Below, in pieces: positions 12,137-21,986 of a DNA stretch of 64,000 bases. A program made the position numbers and the translations under genes. The DNA comes from an uncultured Streptococcus sp. (GTDB taxonomy: Bacteria > Bacillota > Bacilli > Lactobacillales > Streptococcaceae): positions 1-64,000 of the forward strand of contig CABPWC010000001.1 of the NCBI GenBank assembly GCA_902461025.1. Reading direction: 5' to 3'. The notes below the pieces were generated by a model, which ran no database searches, was not told the origin of the DNA, and was given only the letters and a program-made list of their open reading frames with translations. Each line of letters opens with the position of its first letter. Position 1 is the stretch's first letter.

Positions 12137-13588
12137 ATGAAAAATCAAACCCTAATGCAGTATTTTGAGTGGTACCTTCCCCACGATGGACAACACTGGA
12201 CGCGACTTACCGATGATGCTGAGCATCTTGCAAATCTAGGAATTAGCCACGTCTGGATGCCACCTGCCTTTAAAGCTACCAACGAAAAAGATGTCGGTTA
12301 TGGTGTCTATGACCTTTTTGACCTCGGTGAGTTTGACCAAAAAGGAACTGTGCGTACCAAGTACGGTTTCAAAGAAGACTATCTTCAAGCCATTCAAACA
12401 CTTAAATCACATGGGATTCAACCTATGGCTGACGTCGTCTTAAACCACAAGGCAGCTGCAGACCGTTTAGAATCCTTCCAGGTTATTGAAGTCGACCCAG
12501 AAGATCGCACAATTGAACTTGGAGAACCTTTTACCATCAATGGTTGGACAAACTTTACTTTTGATGGAAGACAAAACACCTACAATGATTTCCACTGGCA
12601 CTGGTACCATTTCACTGGAACTGACTATGATGCCAAAAGACGGAAGTCTGGTATTTACCTTATCCAGGGAGATAATAAGGGGTGGGCCCACGAAGAATTA
12701 GTCGATAACGAAAATGGTAACTATGACTACCTCATGTATGCGGACTTAGATTTTAAGCATCCAGAAGTCATACAAAATATCTATGATTGGGCTGATTGGT
12801 TCATGGAAACGACTGGCGTAGCTGGTTTTCGTTTAGATGCAGTCAAGCATATCGACTCCTTCTTTATGCGCAATTTTATTCGCGATATGAAAGAAAAATA
12901 TGGACAAGACTTCTATGTCTTTGGAGAATTCTGGAATCCAGATAAGGATGCCAACCTTGACTATCTCGAAAAGATTGAAGAGCGCTTTGATCTTGTCGAT
13001 GTCCGACTCCATATGAATCTCTTTGAAGCAAGCCAAGCTGGTGCAGACTACGATTTGCGTACCATCTTTAATGATAGTCTGGTTCAAATCAAACCAGATA
13101 AGGCTGTAACCTTTGTCGAAAATCATGATACTCAACGAGGGCAAGCTTTAGAATCTACTGTAGAAGAATGGTTTAAACCAGCAGCCTATGCTCTTATTCT
13201 TTTGCGCGAGCAGGGTCTCCCTTGTGTCTTTTACGGAGACTACTACGGTATCTCTGGTCAATATGCTCAGCAAGATTTTAAAGAAGTCCTTGACTGTCTC
13301 TTAGCTATCCGAAAAGATTTGGCTTATGGAGAACAGACGGACTACTTTGATGACCCTAATTGTATCGGTTGGGTTCGTTCTGGAGCTGACAACCAATCGC
13401 CTCTTGCCGTTCTTATCTCAAACGCTCAAGAGGATTTCAAAACCATGTTTGTAGGTCCAGAATGGGCTGATCATACTTTTGTTGATTTGCTTGGCAACCA
13501 TTCAGACCAAGTAACTATTAATGCTGAAGGTTATGGTGATTTCCCAGTTGCTGAACGTTCTGTAAGTGTTTGGGGACTTACTTATTAA
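12137..13588 (+). CDS. Cytoplasmic alpha-amylase (GH13)
   Basis: 483 residues without a signal peptide, so it works inside the cell on imported or stored alpha-glucans. GH13 motifs in order: ADVVLNHK near 100, GFRLDAVKHI near 230 (nucleophile Asp), FGEFWNP near 262 (acid/base Glu), and FVENHDTQ near 325 (transition-state Asp). Length and motifs fit the intracellular bacterial amylase group (AmyA/AmyS type). It stands alone between two hairpins, with a GAGGA ribosome site. The operator upstream links it to maltodextrin or glucose supply. Confidence 0.95.
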   Translation: MKNQTLMQYFEWYLPHDGQHWTRLTDDAEHLANLGISHVWMPPAFKATNEKDVGYGVYDLFDLGEFDQKGTVRTKYGFKEDYLQAIQTLKSHGIQPMADVVLNHKAAADRLESFQVIEVDPEDRTIELGEPFTINGWTNFTFDGRQNTYNDFHWHWYHFTGTDYDAKRRKSGIYLIQGDNKGWAHEELVDNENGNYDYLMYADLDFKHPEVIQNIYDWADWFMETTGVAGFRLDAVKHIDSFFMRNFIRDMKEKYGQDFYVFGEFWNPDKDANLDYLEKIEERFDLVDVRLHMNLFEASQAGADYDLRTIFNDSLVQIKPDKAVTFVENHDTQRGQALESTVEEWFKPAAYALILLREQGLPCVFYGDYYGISGQYAQQDFKEVLDCLLAIRKDLAYGEQTDYFDDPNCIGWVRSGADNQSPLAVLISNAQEDFKTMFVGPEWADHTFVDLLGNHSDQVTINAEGYGDFPVAERSVSVWGLTY

Positions 13589-13594
13589 GAACAC

Positions 13595-13623
13595 AAAAAA
13601 ACTTGCCTATGGCAAGTTTTTTT
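13595..13623. terminator. Bidirectional terminator after amylase and dnaD
   Basis: AAAAAAACTTGCC, a 3-nt loop, then GGCAAGTTTTTTT. The perfect stem with A and U tails on both strands serves the convergent amylase and dnaD genes. Confidence 0.92.
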
Positions 13624-13634
13624 ATTGCTAAATA

Positions 13635-14309
13635 TTAGTCTTTCCAAAGATCCATGGCATTTTTAAAATCAGATGAAACCTGAACATTTTGAGGGTTTGT
13701 TGCCTCTCTCTCTTGACGTTTCGCTTCTACCTGGGCTACACTCCTAATCCCTTCATGACGCCAGTTTCGTAGGATAGCTTGGATATATTTCCAATTTGGT
13801 TTTCCATTCAAAACAGCTTCTCGTAAGGCTTCTTTTATCAAATCTGCACTAGTTCCGTCTTCTTTCAAACTCTTTTCCAAATCTTCAATTTCAAATGGGC
13901 TCAATAGACGACCTAGCTCCTGTTGGAAAGTATCTACCAAGCTCTTTAAATCATTTGGAGCAGATTCCACCTGGTTTGGAGCTTGTTTTTCAAACAGTTG
14001 GTCTAGGCGCTCCAAGGCAAGAGTTGCATCGAAGATTACTTCTATTTCGCCATTAAGTTCAATGGTTCGGTATTGAAGCAACCCTTTCTCAGTCAATCGT
14101 GAAATAGCCTGATTGACTTCAGTGACATTTTTGCCGATTTTTTCAGCAATCTGACTTGGAGACAATTCACCTAAAGCCGTTGTATTCTGTAGGTAAAAGA
14201 ACTGCCAAACCAAGAAATCATCGCTTGACGAGAACAGTTGATTGTAATGTAAGAGCAGGTCACTCGGTAACACTAAGTTTCCTGATTTGAAAGCATCTAA
14301 ATATGTCAT
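13635..14309 (-). CDS. dnaD: DnaD domain replication initiation protein
   Basis: 224 residues: an N-terminal winged-helix domain (about 1-100, with a HTH-like LSPSQIAEKIGKNVTEVNQAISRL stretch) and a C-terminal DnaD domain (about 130-200) ending in the family YIQAILRNW motif. DnaD helps DnaA and DnaB load the replicative helicase in Firmicutes. It follows metA by 8 nt on the same strand. It is chromosomal and distinct from the phage replisome organizer at 57.9 kb, which shares the C-terminal domain. Confidence 0.92.
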   Translation of the reverse strand: MTYLDAFKSGNLVLPSDLLLHYNQLFSSSDDFLVWQFFYLQNTTALGELSPSQIAEKIGKNVTEVNQAISRLTEKGLLQYRTIELNGEIEVIFDATLALERLDQLFEKQAPNQVESAPNDLKSLVDTFQQELGRLLSPFEIEDLEKSLKEDGTSADLIKEALREAVLNGKPNWKYIQAILRNWRHEGIRSVAQVEAKRQEREATNPQNVQVSSDFKNAMDLWKD

Positions 14310-14317
14310 AATTCCTC

Positions 14318-15262
14318 TTATAAATATCCAAAATGAGACACATCATCTTCCACACTCTTCCACTCAAACGGCGTTTCTTGGTAAACTGCATAATTTACCC
14401 AGTTACTAAAGAAGAGAGCTGCAGATGAACTCCAACGCATACATGGGAGCTCATGAATGTCATCATTTTTGAAATAATTTTCTGGTATATGTGGATCTAA
14501 ACCAGCATCTAGATCTCTGAAATATTCCTTTGCAAGCGTATCGCGATCATACTCTAAATGCCCAAAGCTATAGACTTCTCTCAAATCTCGACTCGCAAGG
14601 ATAGAGATTCCCACCTCTTTTCCTGATGCTAAAATCTCTAGATTTGTTTTATTCAGAATATCTTCTTTGTGGACTTCTGTATGGCGAGAATGAGGGGATA
14701 CATATAAATCATCAAAACCTCTCAATAGGAGATGACCTTCTTTCAAAACATCTTGAGGATAAATCCCAGAAAGCTTCTGGTCCATCTGGTATTTATCTAC
14801 GCCATAGCGATAGTATAGACCTGCCTGTGCCCCCCAACAAATATGCAAGGTCGAAAAGACATGAGTCTTAGACCAATCGATAACTTGGGTAAACTCTTGC
14901 CAATAGTCCACCTCCTCAAATGGAAGGTGCTCAACTGGAGCTCCTGTGATAATCAAGCCATCAAAATACTCGTCTTTAACTTCCGAGAAGGTCTTATAAA
15001 AAGTCTCCATATGCTCAGAACGAGTTGTTTTTGATTGGTGACTTTCCATATATAAGAAATCAATATCTAACTGCAGAGGAGTATTAGCCAAATGTCTTAA
15101 GAGCTGAGTTTCTGTTACAATTTTTTGCGGCATTAGATTTAAAATAAGAATTTTCAAGGGTCGGATATCCTGATGAGCCGCCCGTTGATCATCCATGACG
15201 AAAATATTTTCTGTTTGTAAAATCTCAACTGCTGGTAATTTTTTATCAATTCGAATCGGCAT
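14318..15262 (-). CDS. metA: Homoserine O-acyltransferase (MetA family)
   Basis: 314 residues. Acylates homoserine for methionine synthesis. The catalytic Cys142 is in [10 protein letters not shown], and the active-site His is in [10 protein letters not shown] near 235. By count the residue after TGAPV is Glu111; in this family Glu111 is reported to mark acetyl-CoA users and Gly111 succinyl-CoA users, so homoserine O-acetyltransferase is the likelier activity despite the common 'succinyltransferase' name. The ATG at 15262 has an AGGAG site. Upstream lie a MET-box promoter and a structured leader. dnaD follows 8 nt downstream. Confidence 0.94.
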   Translation of the reverse strand: MPIRIDKKLPAVEILQTENIFVMDDQRAAHQDIRPLKILILNLMPQKIVTETQLLRHLANTPLQLDIDFLYMESHQSKTTRSEHMETFYKTFSEVKDEYFDGLIITGAPVEHLPFEEVDYWQEFTQVIDWSKTHVFSTLHICWGAQAGLYYRYGVDKYQMDQKLSGIYPQDVLKEGHLLLRGFDDLYVSPHSRHTEVHKEDILNKTNLEILASGKEVGISILASRDLREVYSFGHLEYDRDTLAKEYFRDLDAGLDPHIPENYFKNDDIHELPCMRWSSSAALFFSNWVNYAVYQETPFEWKSVEDDVSHFGYL

Positions 15263-15283
15263 GGAAATCTCCTAACTGTATCA

Positions 15284-15337
15284 TACTGGACTCAAGTAAC
15301 CTGACTGTCATCAAATGGAAAAATCCAGTAGATGACA
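15284..15337 (-). promoter_or_regulatory. metA leader with competing hairpins
   Basis: In the transcript, adjacent arms TGTCATC (15337-15331) and TACTGGA (15330-15324) pair with GATGACA (15312-15306) and TCCAGTA (15290-15284). The two stems interleave, and the absence of a linker between the first arms makes a pseudoknot unlikely, so they look mutually exclusive. The second stem ends about 8 nt before the AGGAG of metA. Any switch function is inference. Confidence 0.45.
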
Positions 15338-15349
15338 CTTCTTCCCTTT

Positions 15350-15384
15350 ATTATACTGTAAGAAGATATAGTTTTCAATTATAG
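15350..15384 (-). promoter_or_regulatory. metA promoter with MET-box
   Basis: Minus strand TTGAAA (15378-15373), 17 nt, TATAAT (15355-15350). Across the -35, plus-strand 15367-15383 reads TATAGTTTTCAATTATA, close to the streptococcal MetR/MtaR MET-box palindrome TATAGTTTNAAACTATA. Regulation by methionine status through that LysR-type protein is expected from the family. Confidence 0.75.
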
Positions 15385-15430
15385 TTTTTCTCTAACTAGA
15401 TATAGCCTTTTTTTATATCATCATTAAGAG

Positions 15431-15454
15431 AAAACAGCCCTAGGGACTGTTTTT
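15431..15454 (-). terminator. Hairpin after apt
   Basis: AAAACAG-CCCTAGGG-CTGTTTT forms a short palindrome just after the apt stop codon, with a modest U-run on the minus strand. It separates apt from the metA promoter. Confidence 0.6.
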
Positions 15455-15456
15455 CA

Positions 15457-15969
15457 TTAATAATGCATCAAAACTTTATAATCGTAATCTCCGATTGCCT
15501 CACGACCTTTTAGCTCATCAAGCTCAATCAAGAAGGCACAACCAGCTACGACACCTCCTAATTTCTCAATCATTTCGATTGTAGCCTTAACAGTACCACC
15601 TGTTGCCAAGAGGTCATCTACAATAAGAACACGTTGACCTGGTTTGATAGCATCTGCGTGCATGGTCAAAGTATCAACACCATATTCTTTTTCGTAGTCA
15701 GCTGAAATGACTTCGCGTGGCAATTTCCCTGGTTTACGAACAGGTGCAAAACCAATTCCCAACTCAAAAGCAACTGGACATCCAACAATAAATCCACGTG
15801 CTTCTGGTCCTACGATCATATCAATCTTTTTGTCAGTAGCATATTGAACAATTTCACGAACAGCGTAGCTGTAGGCATTGCCGTTAGCCATCAAAGGGCT
15901 GATATCACGGAATGTAATTCCTTCTTGTGGATAATTTTCAATACTTGCAATGTAATCTTTTAAGTTCAT
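15457..15969 (-). CDS. apt: Adenine phosphoribosyltransferase
   Basis: 170 residues, standard length. Salvages adenine with PRPP to AMP. The PRPP-binding motif [13 protein letters not shown] is near residue 117, and [11 protein letters not shown] near 55 completes the active site. Monocistronic: an extended -10 promoter lies upstream and a hairpin downstream. Confidence 0.97.
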   Translation of the reverse strand: MNLKDYIASIENYPQEGITFRDISPLMANGNAYSYAVREIVQYATDKKIDMIVGPEARGFIVGCPVAFELGIGFAPVRKPGKLPREVISADYEKEYGVDTLTMHADAIKPGQRVLIVDDLLATGGTVKATIEMIEKLGGVVAGCAFLIELDELKGREAIGDYDYKVLMHY

Positions 15970-16001
15970 AGCGTTTCTTTCTTTTAAAGTTTTTACTCCC
16001 T

Positions 16002-16010
16002 ATTATACCA
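16002..16010 (-). promoter_or_regulatory. Extended -10 promoter of apt
   Basis: Minus-strand TGGTATAAT (TATAAT 16007-16002), 33 nt before the apt start. No clear -35. Confidence 0.6.
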
Positions 16011-16035
16011 TAATTCCTAGAAAAGCAAAATAGAA

Positions 16036-16065
16036 AGAAGCCTTGAAACTTGGTCCAAGACTTCT
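16036..16065 (-). terminator. Terminator-like hairpin after the dapB-cca operon
   Basis: AGAAG-CTTG pairs with CAAG-CTTCT with one internal mismatch, and the minus-strand 3' side is U-rich (TTTCTATTTT). It lies between the membrane protein gene and the apt promoter. Confidence 0.5.
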
Positions 16066-16108
16066 CATTTTTTCTTCAATTGTTGCTAGCATTCGCTGAA
16101 TGAAGTAC

Positions 16109-16702
16109 TTACTTCTTTTTGCTTTTAGAAGTTTGATTTCGTTGACGATTTTGTTGGATGCGCCACTCTCGCTCAAAGTAAGACATGGTTTCAAATACTC
16201 TCTTTGGTAAGCCAACATCCAGCAAATAGATTGGGATTTTCAAAACGTTAGAATGTTTTGAACTTGTAAATCTACTTCGAAGACGATACCAGAAAAAGTT
16301 GGATTTTAAAACTTCCTTGTCATAAAACTGAACCTCAATCATATAAAAATCCCTTGCATTTCTACTACCCTTAATTCTCGTGAGAGCAAACTGTTCTACC
16401 TGTCCCCAGGAATAAAACTGCCAGTCTTTCTTTGGATATGGTTTATAGAAAAATCCTTGAGCCGTACATTTCAAATACTCTTTATCAGAAAAAAGCAGTC
16501 GCAAACGTTGATACAAAATGAAGCCAACGATGATGATTAAGAAACCAATAAAGAGAATTAAAGCCACCAATCCCATAGGTGGTTCTTCGGGATAGCTCAG
16601 CAAAAACGAAAGTATCCAAAGTAGAAGAGCCAACTCTAGTAGGTAAAGAATAAGGCTCAAGACGATTTTCTTACTACTCCATTTAATAATTGTTTCTTCC
16701 AT
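16109..16702 (-). CDS. Membrane protein, possibly STM3941-like
   Basis: 197 residues with two N-terminal membrane helices (about 13-35 and 42-63) followed by a soluble basic domain that ends in a Lys/Arg-rich tail. The layout recalls the STM3941 family of small bacterial membrane proteins of unknown role; the match is by architecture, not by a firm motif. Its ATG overlaps the ABC-F stop (TAATG), so it is the last gene of the dapB-cca-ABC-F operon. No function can be assigned. Confidence 0.7.
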   Translation of the reverse strand: MEETIIKWSSKKIVLSLILYLLELALLLWILSFLLSYPEEPPMGLVALILFIGFLIIIVGFILYQRLRLLFSDKEYLKCTAQGFFYKPYPKKDWQFYSWGQVEQFALTRIKGSRNARDFYMIEVQFYDKEVLKSNFFWYRLRSRFTSSKHSNVLKIPIYLLDVGLPKRVFETMSYFEREWRIQQNRQRNQTSKSKKK

Positions 16703-18570
16703 TATACTAACTCACTTAAATATTCATAGCGTTCATATTTTTCCAGCAAGTCTTCATTTTTCTCGTCTAACTCTTTTTGAAGGGTAGCTAGTTTCCCAAA
16801 GTCAGAACCATTTGCTAGCATTTCTTCCTCTATAGAAGAGATGCGGTTTTCCAAGGCTTCGATGTCTCCTTCGATGCTTGCCCACTCCTGCTTTTCTTGG
16901 TAGGTCATCCGTTTCTTTTCTTCACGGACTTTGACGACTTTTTCCTTCTCAACTTTTTGACTTTGTGTTACTGCTTCTGCTTCAAAGGCCTTTTCATCTA
17001 GATAATCTGTATAATGGCCAAAGAAAGGACGGATGGTTCCATCTTCAAAAGCAAGAATCTTAGTTGCAACCTTATCAAGGAAATAGCGGTCGTGACTAAC
17101 TGTCAAGACTGGTCCTGCAAAACCTTGTAAGAAATTTTCTAGAACTGTTAAGGTCGCAATGTCTAGGTCATTTGTCGGTTCATCTAAGAGAAGCACATTG
17201 GGTTTTTCAAGGAGTAATTTGAGGAGGTACAGACGCTTCTTCTCTCCACCTGACAGCTTCTCAATCAAGGTACCGTGCGTTGAACGAGGGAAAAGAAATT
17301 GTTCCAGTAATTCTGCAATGGATGTCGTAGAGCCACCGCTCGTCTTAACTTCTTCTGCCACTTCCTGCAGGTAATTGATAACCCGCTTACTTTCATCTAA
17401 ACCTTCGATTTGTTGAGAGAAATAAGCAATACGAACTGTTTCACCGATGATAACTTGTCCTTCAGTAGCTTCAAGTCTTCCTGCAATAAGATTAAGAAGG
17501 GTTGACTTCCCGACACCATTGTCCCCGACGATTCCGATACGGTCTTTGGCTTGTACCAAAAGATTAAAATGCTGCAGAATCGGTTTATCGTCATAGGCAA
17601 AGGAAACATCCTTAAACTCGATAACTTTTTTACCGATACGGCTAGTTTCAAAATTCATGCTCAAGTCTGTCTCAAGGCTAGTATCTGAAACTTCCTTTTT
17701 CAAGTCATGGAATCGATTGATACGAGCTTGTTGCTTGGTCGCACGAGCTTGAGGTTGCCGTCTCATCCAAGCTAATTCTTGTTTGTAAAGTTGTTCCTTT
17801 TTGTGAAGAAGAGCTGCGTCACGCTCATCCTGTTCAGCCTTGAGACGGACATAATCTTGGTAATTCCCCTGATACTCTGTTAATCCACCTCTATCCAATT
17901 CAAAAATTCGCGTAGAAAGAGCATCTAGGAAATAACGATCGTGGGTGATGAAGAGGACAGTCTTCTTGGAATTCTTCAAGAAAAGTGTCAGCCACTCGAT
18001 GGTCGCAATATCCAGATGGTTGGTTGGCTCATCAAGAAGCAAGAGATCATGATTTCCTAAAAGCACTTGCGCCAATTGAACCCGTCTACGAAGACCACCC
18101 GACAAAGCTCCAACCGGAGTCGATAATTCTTGAATGCCTAGTTTACTGAGAACAGTCTTGACCTGACTTTCGATTTCCCATGCTTGGAGAGAATCCATCT
18201 CCGCCATGACCCGTTCTAGACGCGCCTGCTTGTCCTCACTGTAGTTGAGCATAAGCAGTTCATACTCCCGAATCAACTGGATTTCCTTGAGGTCACTGGA
18301 TAAAACAGTATCCAAGACAGTCTTACTATCATCAAAATCAGGATTTTGAGTCAGATAGCCAATCTTGTAATCACTCTTTGCTGAAAAAGGGCTAATATCG
18401 CCATCAAAACCTGAAACACCTGAAAGAACATCTAGAAGGGTCGTTTTCCCAGTTCCGTTGACACCGATAAGACCGATACGATCCAAGTCGTGGATGATAA
18501 AGGAAATATCCTTAAAGACAGTCTTGTCACCAACGGATTTGCTTAGTTTTTCAACGATAAAATCACTCAT
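16702..18570 (-). CDS. ABC-F ATPase (Uup-like)
   Basis: 622 residues with two ABC cassettes and no membrane segments, the ABC-F plan. Walker [13 protein letters not shown] (near 36) and [11 protein letters not shown] (near 345), signatures LSGGLRRR and LSGGEKKR, and Walker [13 protein letters not shown] and [11 protein letters not shown] are intact. The linker holds the charged P-site tRNA interaction motif, and a C-terminal coiled coil (about 540-622) is the Uup-type extension. ABC-F proteins act on ribosomes, either resolving stalls or giving antibiotic protection; the housekeeping Uup-like class is the better fit here. It overlaps cca by 4 nt. Confidence 0.93.
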   Translation of the reverse strand: MSDFIVEKLSKSVGDKTVFKDISFIIHDLDRIGLIGVNGTGKTTLLDVLSGVSGFDGDISPFSAKSDYKIGYLTQNPDFDDSKTVLDTVLSSDLKEIQLIREYELLMLNYSEDKQARLERVMAEMDSLQAWEIESQVKTVLSKLGIQELSTPVGALSGGLRRRVQLAQVLLGNHDLLLLDEPTNHLDIATIEWLTLFLKNSKKTVLFITHDRYFLDALSTRIFELDRGGLTEYQGNYQDYVRLKAEQDERDAALLHKKEQLYKQELAWMRRQPQARATKQQARINRFHDLKKEVSDTSLETDLSMNFETSRIGKKVIEFKDVSFAYDDKPILQHFNLLVQAKDRIGIVGDNGVGKSTLLNLIAGRLEATEGQVIIGETVRIAYFSQQIEGLDESKRVINYLQEVAEEVKTSGGSTTSIAELLEQFLFPRSTHGTLIEKLSGGEKKRLYLLKLLLEKPNVLLLDEPTNDLDIATLTVLENFLQGFAGPVLTVSHDRYFLDKVATKILAFEDGTIRPFFGHYTDYLDEKAFEAEAVTQSQKVEKEKVVKVREEKKRMTYQEKQEWASIEGDIEALENRISSIEEEMLANGSDFGKLATLQKELDEKNEDLLEKYERYEYLSELV

Positions 18571-19766
18571 TTTCTCTCCCTTAAGTATGCATGAATGGCT
18601 TCCACTTCATTATCTAGATTACCATCCACAATAGCATACTCAATTTCCTCTAGAACAGCTCCTAATTCTGGACCTGGATGATAGCCATATTCCTTGATCA
18701 GAATGCCACCATTAATTTGCATCTCTTTCTTATCATGAATGGTCAAGCTCTCGTAGGTTTCTGTGATAGCTTGCGGATTGACTTCTTTTCCTTGAGCTCG
18801 GCGAAGATTTTCAGCCTGTAAAAGCAAATTTAGATCAAAACGGTAACAATCACGTTTACTTAATTCTCCCTCATCTCGAAGAAACAAGATACTCAATAAA
18901 TCCTGTACTTGCTTAGCAAATTGACGTGAAGTCTTCCAATGTTTCAAAAATTGCTGAGCATCTTTCACTTCTAAAGCCCATAAAAGTGCTGTCCAAGCTT
19001 GTTCAGATGATTCAAAGGTGAAATCATCTTCTAAGTCAAATAAAGACTGGAGTTTGTCCTGACTACCTGCCATATCTGGAAGATAATCATAAGCTTTACT
19101 TGCAATCATAGAAGATAAACCTACTCGCCAATGAGGGGCTAGCAGAAGCTTGTCAAATTCGACAAACGTACGCTCCACAGAGATTTTTTCTAAGAGTGGC
19201 GTTAAGGTCTTCATCGCTTCAAACGTTTCTTGCTCAAGTTCAAAACCAAGACTAGCTTGGAAACGAAATCCACGCATGATGCGTAGAGCATCTTCATTAA
19301 AACGTTCACTAGCTACACCAACTGCACGTAGAACTTGATTTTCTAAATCTTGTAAACCATCAAATAAATCAACGATTTCCCCTGCTTCATCCAAGGCAAA
19401 GGCATTGACTGTGAAATCTCGGCGCTTGAGATCTTCTTCGAGTGAACGAACAAAAGAAACTGAACTTGGTCTACGATAGTCTACATAAATATCTTCTGTT
19501 CGAAAAGTAGTTACTTCGTACTCTTCATCTCCATCTAAAACCAAGACAGTTCCATGCTCAATGCCAATATCAGCTGTCCGTGGAAAAATCTGCTTGGTTT
19601 CTTCTGGATAGGAGGACGTCGCGATGTCCACATCATGAATGGTACGATTTAGCAGGGCGTCCCTAACGGATCCACCAACAAAATAAGCCTCAAATCCTGC
19701 TTCTTTAATTTTTTCTAATACTGGTAAAGCCTTCTGAAATTCAGAAGGCATTTTTGTTAATTTCAT
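18567..19766 (-). CDS. cca: CCA-adding tRNA nucleotidyltransferase
   Basis: 399 residues. Adds or repairs the 3' CCA of tRNAs. The class II nucleotidyltransferase head has [12 protein letters not shown] near 29 and the metal-binding HDVDIATS near 44, followed by [12 protein letters not shown] near 112 and [11 protein letters not shown] near 158. Overlaps dapB and the ABC-F gene by 4 nt each. Confidence 0.96.
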   Translation of the reverse strand: MKLTKMPSEFQKALPVLEKIKEAGFEAYFVGGSVRDALLNRTIHDVDIATSSYPEETKQIFPRTADIGIEHGTVLVLDGDEEYEVTTFRTEDIYVDYRRPSSVSFVRSLEEDLKRRDFTVNAFALDEAGEIVDLFDGLQDLENQVLRAVGVASERFNEDALRIMRGFRFQASLGFELEQETFEAMKTLTPLLEKISVERTFVEFDKLLLAPHWRVGLSSMIASKAYDYLPDMAGSQDKLQSLFDLEDDFTFESSEQAWTALLWALEVKDAQQFLKHWKTSRQFAKQVQDLLSILFLRDEGELSKRDCYRFDLNLLLQAENLRRAQGKEVNPQAITETYESLTIHDKKEMQINGGILIKEYGYHPGPELGAVLEEIEYAIVDGNLDNEVEAIHAYLRERK

Positions 19767-20530
19767 AGTAAGTGTTCTAATCCATAGACAAGCTCATGAC
19801 GCTTGACAACTTCTTTGATTCCCAAATTCACCCCTGTCATGAAGGAGCTACGATCATAGGAGTCATGACGCAGGGTCAATCCTTCTCCTTGATTTCCAAA
19901 AATGACCTCTTGATGAGCTACCAAACCTGGTAAACGAACTGAGTGGATACGCATACCATCAAAGTTAGCTCCACGTGCTCCTGCAATGAGTTCTTCCTCA
20001 TCGCTAGCACCTTGTTGAATAGACTCACGAACTTGTGCCATCAACTCAGCTGTTTTGATAGCTGTCCCGCTTGGAGCATCTTTTTTCTTGTCATGGTGAA
20101 GTTCAATAATCTCCACGTTTGGGAAGTATTTAGCTGCCTGTGCTGCAAATTGCATCAGTAAGACAGCACCTAAGGCAAAATTGGGAGCAATTAGGCCACC
20201 CAAGCCTTTGGAACGAGACAATTCTTTTAATTCTTCGATTTCTTGACTGGTGAAACCTGTCGTTCCTACTACTGGAGCAAAGCCATTTTCAAGAGCAAAG
20301 CGTGTATTCTCATAGGCGACAGCTGGTGTAGTAAAGTCTACCCAAACATGGGCATCAAAGCCCGCTAAGTCATTTTTATCATTGAATACTGGAATTCCTT
20401 GCCATTCAGATGCAGACTCAAAAGGATCCAAAACAGCTACTAGTTCAAGTTCAGGATCAGACAAAACCATCTGACAAGCAGATTGGCCCATTCTTCCCTT
20501 AAAACCAGCAATAATCACTCGAATACTCAT
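19763..20530 (-). CDS. dapB: 4-hydroxy-tetrahydrodipicolinate reductase
   Basis: 255 residues. Lysine and cell-wall precursor pathway, NAD(P)H-dependent. The Rossmann opening [10 protein letters not shown] is near residue 9, and the family signature [15 protein letters not shown] is near 145. It is the first gene of the dapB-cca-ABC-F-membrane protein operon. The upstream gap to degV holds a long imperfect hairpin and a 12-bp direct repeat. Confidence 0.96.
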   Translation of the reverse strand: MSIRVIIAGFKGRMGQSACQMVLSDPELELVAVLDPFESASEWQGIPVFNDKNDLAGFDAHVWVDFTTPAVAYENTRFALENGFAPVVGTTGFTSQEIEELKELSRSKGLGGLIAPNFALGAVLLMQFAAQAAKYFPNVEIIELHHDKKKDAPSGTAIKTAELMAQVRESIQQGASDEEELIAGARGANFDGMRIHSVRLPGLVAHQEVIFGNQGEGLTLRHDSYDRSSFMTGVNLGIKEVVKRHELVYGLEHLL

Positions 20531-20543
20531 CTTTACTCCTATT

Positions 20544-20667
20544 TAAGATACAAAGCCTGTAAGAACACAAAGTGAAAATAGGAGTTCTGATCAAGGAGTT
20601 TCTTCTCCTTGGAAGAACTATCTTTTTCACATAGGGTTCCAGGCGTGTTCAATTCTAAGATACAAAG
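20544..20667. repeat. Hairpin element bounded by 12-bp direct repeats
   Basis: TAAGATACAAAG occurs at 20544-20555 and 20656-20667. Between them lies a nested stem: GAACAC 20563-20568/GTGTTC 20645-20650, GTGAAAA 20572-20578/TTTTTCAC 20623-20630, AGTTCT 20583-20588/AGAACT 20614-20619, and CAAGGAG 20592-20598/CTCCTTG 20605-20611 around a 6-nt loop. It fills the 162-nt degV-dapB gap. No terminator U-run is seen. It could be a small mobile repeat or a structured leader of dapB. Confidence 0.6.
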
Positions 20668-20692
20668 GACGTTAGCTGCCCACATTACGAAA

Positions 20693-21541
20693 CTATACAA
20701 TTGGAGTGTAGCTCAGAGCGATACTACCTTCTCCAAGGTGAGTCCCGATGACACTACCGAAGGTTGCAATTGAAATGTCTGTAGCTACTCCGCCGTCTAA
20801 CAAAAGCTGAAGTAAATCAGCTGCTTTTTGAGGAGCATTCCCATGAATTACAGTAATCTGATAATTTCCATTACTTGTTACTTCTTTGACAATTTCAACC
20901 AAACGTTTTGTTGCTTTCTTCTCTGTACGAACCTTCTCATAAACTTCGATAACACCTTGGTCATTGAAATAGAGGATTGGTTTAATGCTAAGAAGATTCC
21001 CTAAAATAGCTGCGCCATTTGATAAACGACCACCTTTAACCAGATGATCAAGGTCATCTACCATGATAAAGGCAGAAGTATTTTCAATCTGTTCTGTTAA
21101 CTTATCTAGTATAGACTGGAAATCATTTCCCTGCTCAGACCATTGAAACACACTTTCCACCATGAATCCTAGTGGTGCACTTGTAATTCGAGTATCAGGA
21201 AAAGCAATGGTTAGACTTTCGAACTCATCCGTCATATACTGGATATTCTGGTGAAATCCTGAGATTCCAGAAGAAAGGAAGAGACCCAAAACATGAGTAT
21301 AGCCCTTTTCTTTTAATGTTGATAAAATTTCATCCAACTTTGCAATACTTGGTTGACTTGTTTTAGGTAGTTCAGATGAACGAGCCATTTTTTCATAAAA
21401 TTCTTGAGCGGTTAGATTTACACCTTCAACATACTCCTGTCCGTCGATATTCACAGGAATGTCAAGCACAAATAAATCTTCTTTCCGCAAGGTTTCCGCT
21501 TGTAGAAAAGCAGATGAGTCTGTTATGACCGCTAATTTCAT
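20693..21541 (-). CDS. DegV family fatty-acid-binding protein
   Basis: 282 residues. DegV (FakB-like) proteins bind a fatty acid and present it to the FakA kinase. Family landmarks: the opening [10 protein letters not shown], the [15 protein letters not shown] stretch near 78, [11 protein letters not shown] near 108, and [23 protein letters not shown] around 157-180. It follows the DUF1149 gene by 4 nt on the minus strand. Which fatty acid is bound cannot be told. Confidence 0.93.
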   Translation of the reverse strand: MKLAVITDSSAFLQAETLRKEDLFVLDIPVNIDGQEYVEGVNLTAQEFYEKMARSSELPKTSQPSIAKLDEILSTLKEKGYTHVLGLFLSSGISGFHQNIQYMTDEFESLTIAFPDTRITSAPLGFMVESVFQWSEQGNDFQSILDKLTEQIENTSAFIMVDDLDHLVKGGRLSNGAAILGNLLSIKPILYFNDQGVIEVYEKVRTEKKATKRLVEIVKEVTSNGNYQITVIHGNAPQKAADLLQLLLDGGVATDISIATFGSVIGTHLGEGSIALSYTPIV

Positions 21542-21545
21542 TTTT

Positions 21546-21920
21546 TTAAAACTCCAAATTAATTCCTGGTAAGTCTAATGCAATTTCCGTTACTTCATAA
21601 GTCAAACGGTTTAGCATATCCAAAGAAGGACGAGCAAGCGTCTCAACTTCTTCTTGACTAAAGTCACTTGGTTGATCTACGATACGACCTTCAACGTGGT
21701 TGACTTGAGAAATCGTACCACTGATAACAAATTTATCAAAGACAATCATAAAGCTCAAAACAACTACGAGAGAAGTCACCTGATTTTCTTGGTCATGTTG
21801 AAGTAGTTGGAAGTTCACATCAACCTTTGTTTCAGGAATTCCGTTCTCATTTTCCCATTCAAAGTTACGAGCATCAAAGTGATACTGACTTACAAATTCT
21901 TGTTCACGTTTTAAATTCAT
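21546..21920 (-). CDS. DUF1149 family protein
   Basis: About 124 residues, conserved in streptococci and lactococci, with alternating beta-strand character and no recognisable catalytic motif. SecB-like chaperone similarity has been suggested for this family, but that is only inference. The frame opens at 21932, but a GGAGA site best serves the Met at 21920 ([12 protein letters not shown]). A promoter-like TGTTACAAT inside a palindrome lies just upstream, and degV follows 4 nt downstream, so the two form a unit. Confidence 0.8.
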   Translation of the reverse strand: MNLKREQEFVSQYHFDARNFEWENENGIPETKVDVNFQLLQHDQENQVTSLVVVLSFMIVFDKFVISGTISQVNHVEGRIVDQPSDFSQEEVETLARPSLDMLNRLTYEVTEIALDLPGINLEF

Positions 21921-21933
21921 CATATTCTCCATG

Positions 21934-21959
21934 GTTACAATTTACTTTGACATTGTAAC
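21934..21959 (-). promoter_or_regulatory. Palindrome over the DUF1149 promoter
   Basis: GTTACAAT (21934-21941) and ATTGTAAC (21952-21959) form a perfect 8-bp inverted repeat with a 10-nt centre. On the minus strand one arm contains TG-T-TACAAT, an extended -10, with TTAGCA 18 nt upstream. It could be an operator or a hairpin after glmM; there is no U-run, so an operator is preferred. Confidence 0.4.
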
Positions 21960-21986
21960 ATATTTTCTTATTTTCTGCTAACTTTC

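Noticed and set aside
15284..15337. Known SAM riboswitch or H-type pseudoknot before metA
   Set aside because: No known SAM-class core was recognised, and zero nucleotides between the two first arms makes a pseudoknot sterically doubtful.
20531..20692. Lysine riboswitch before dapB
   Set aside because: The gap is too short and lacks the conserved lysine aptamer elements; only a nested hairpin is present.
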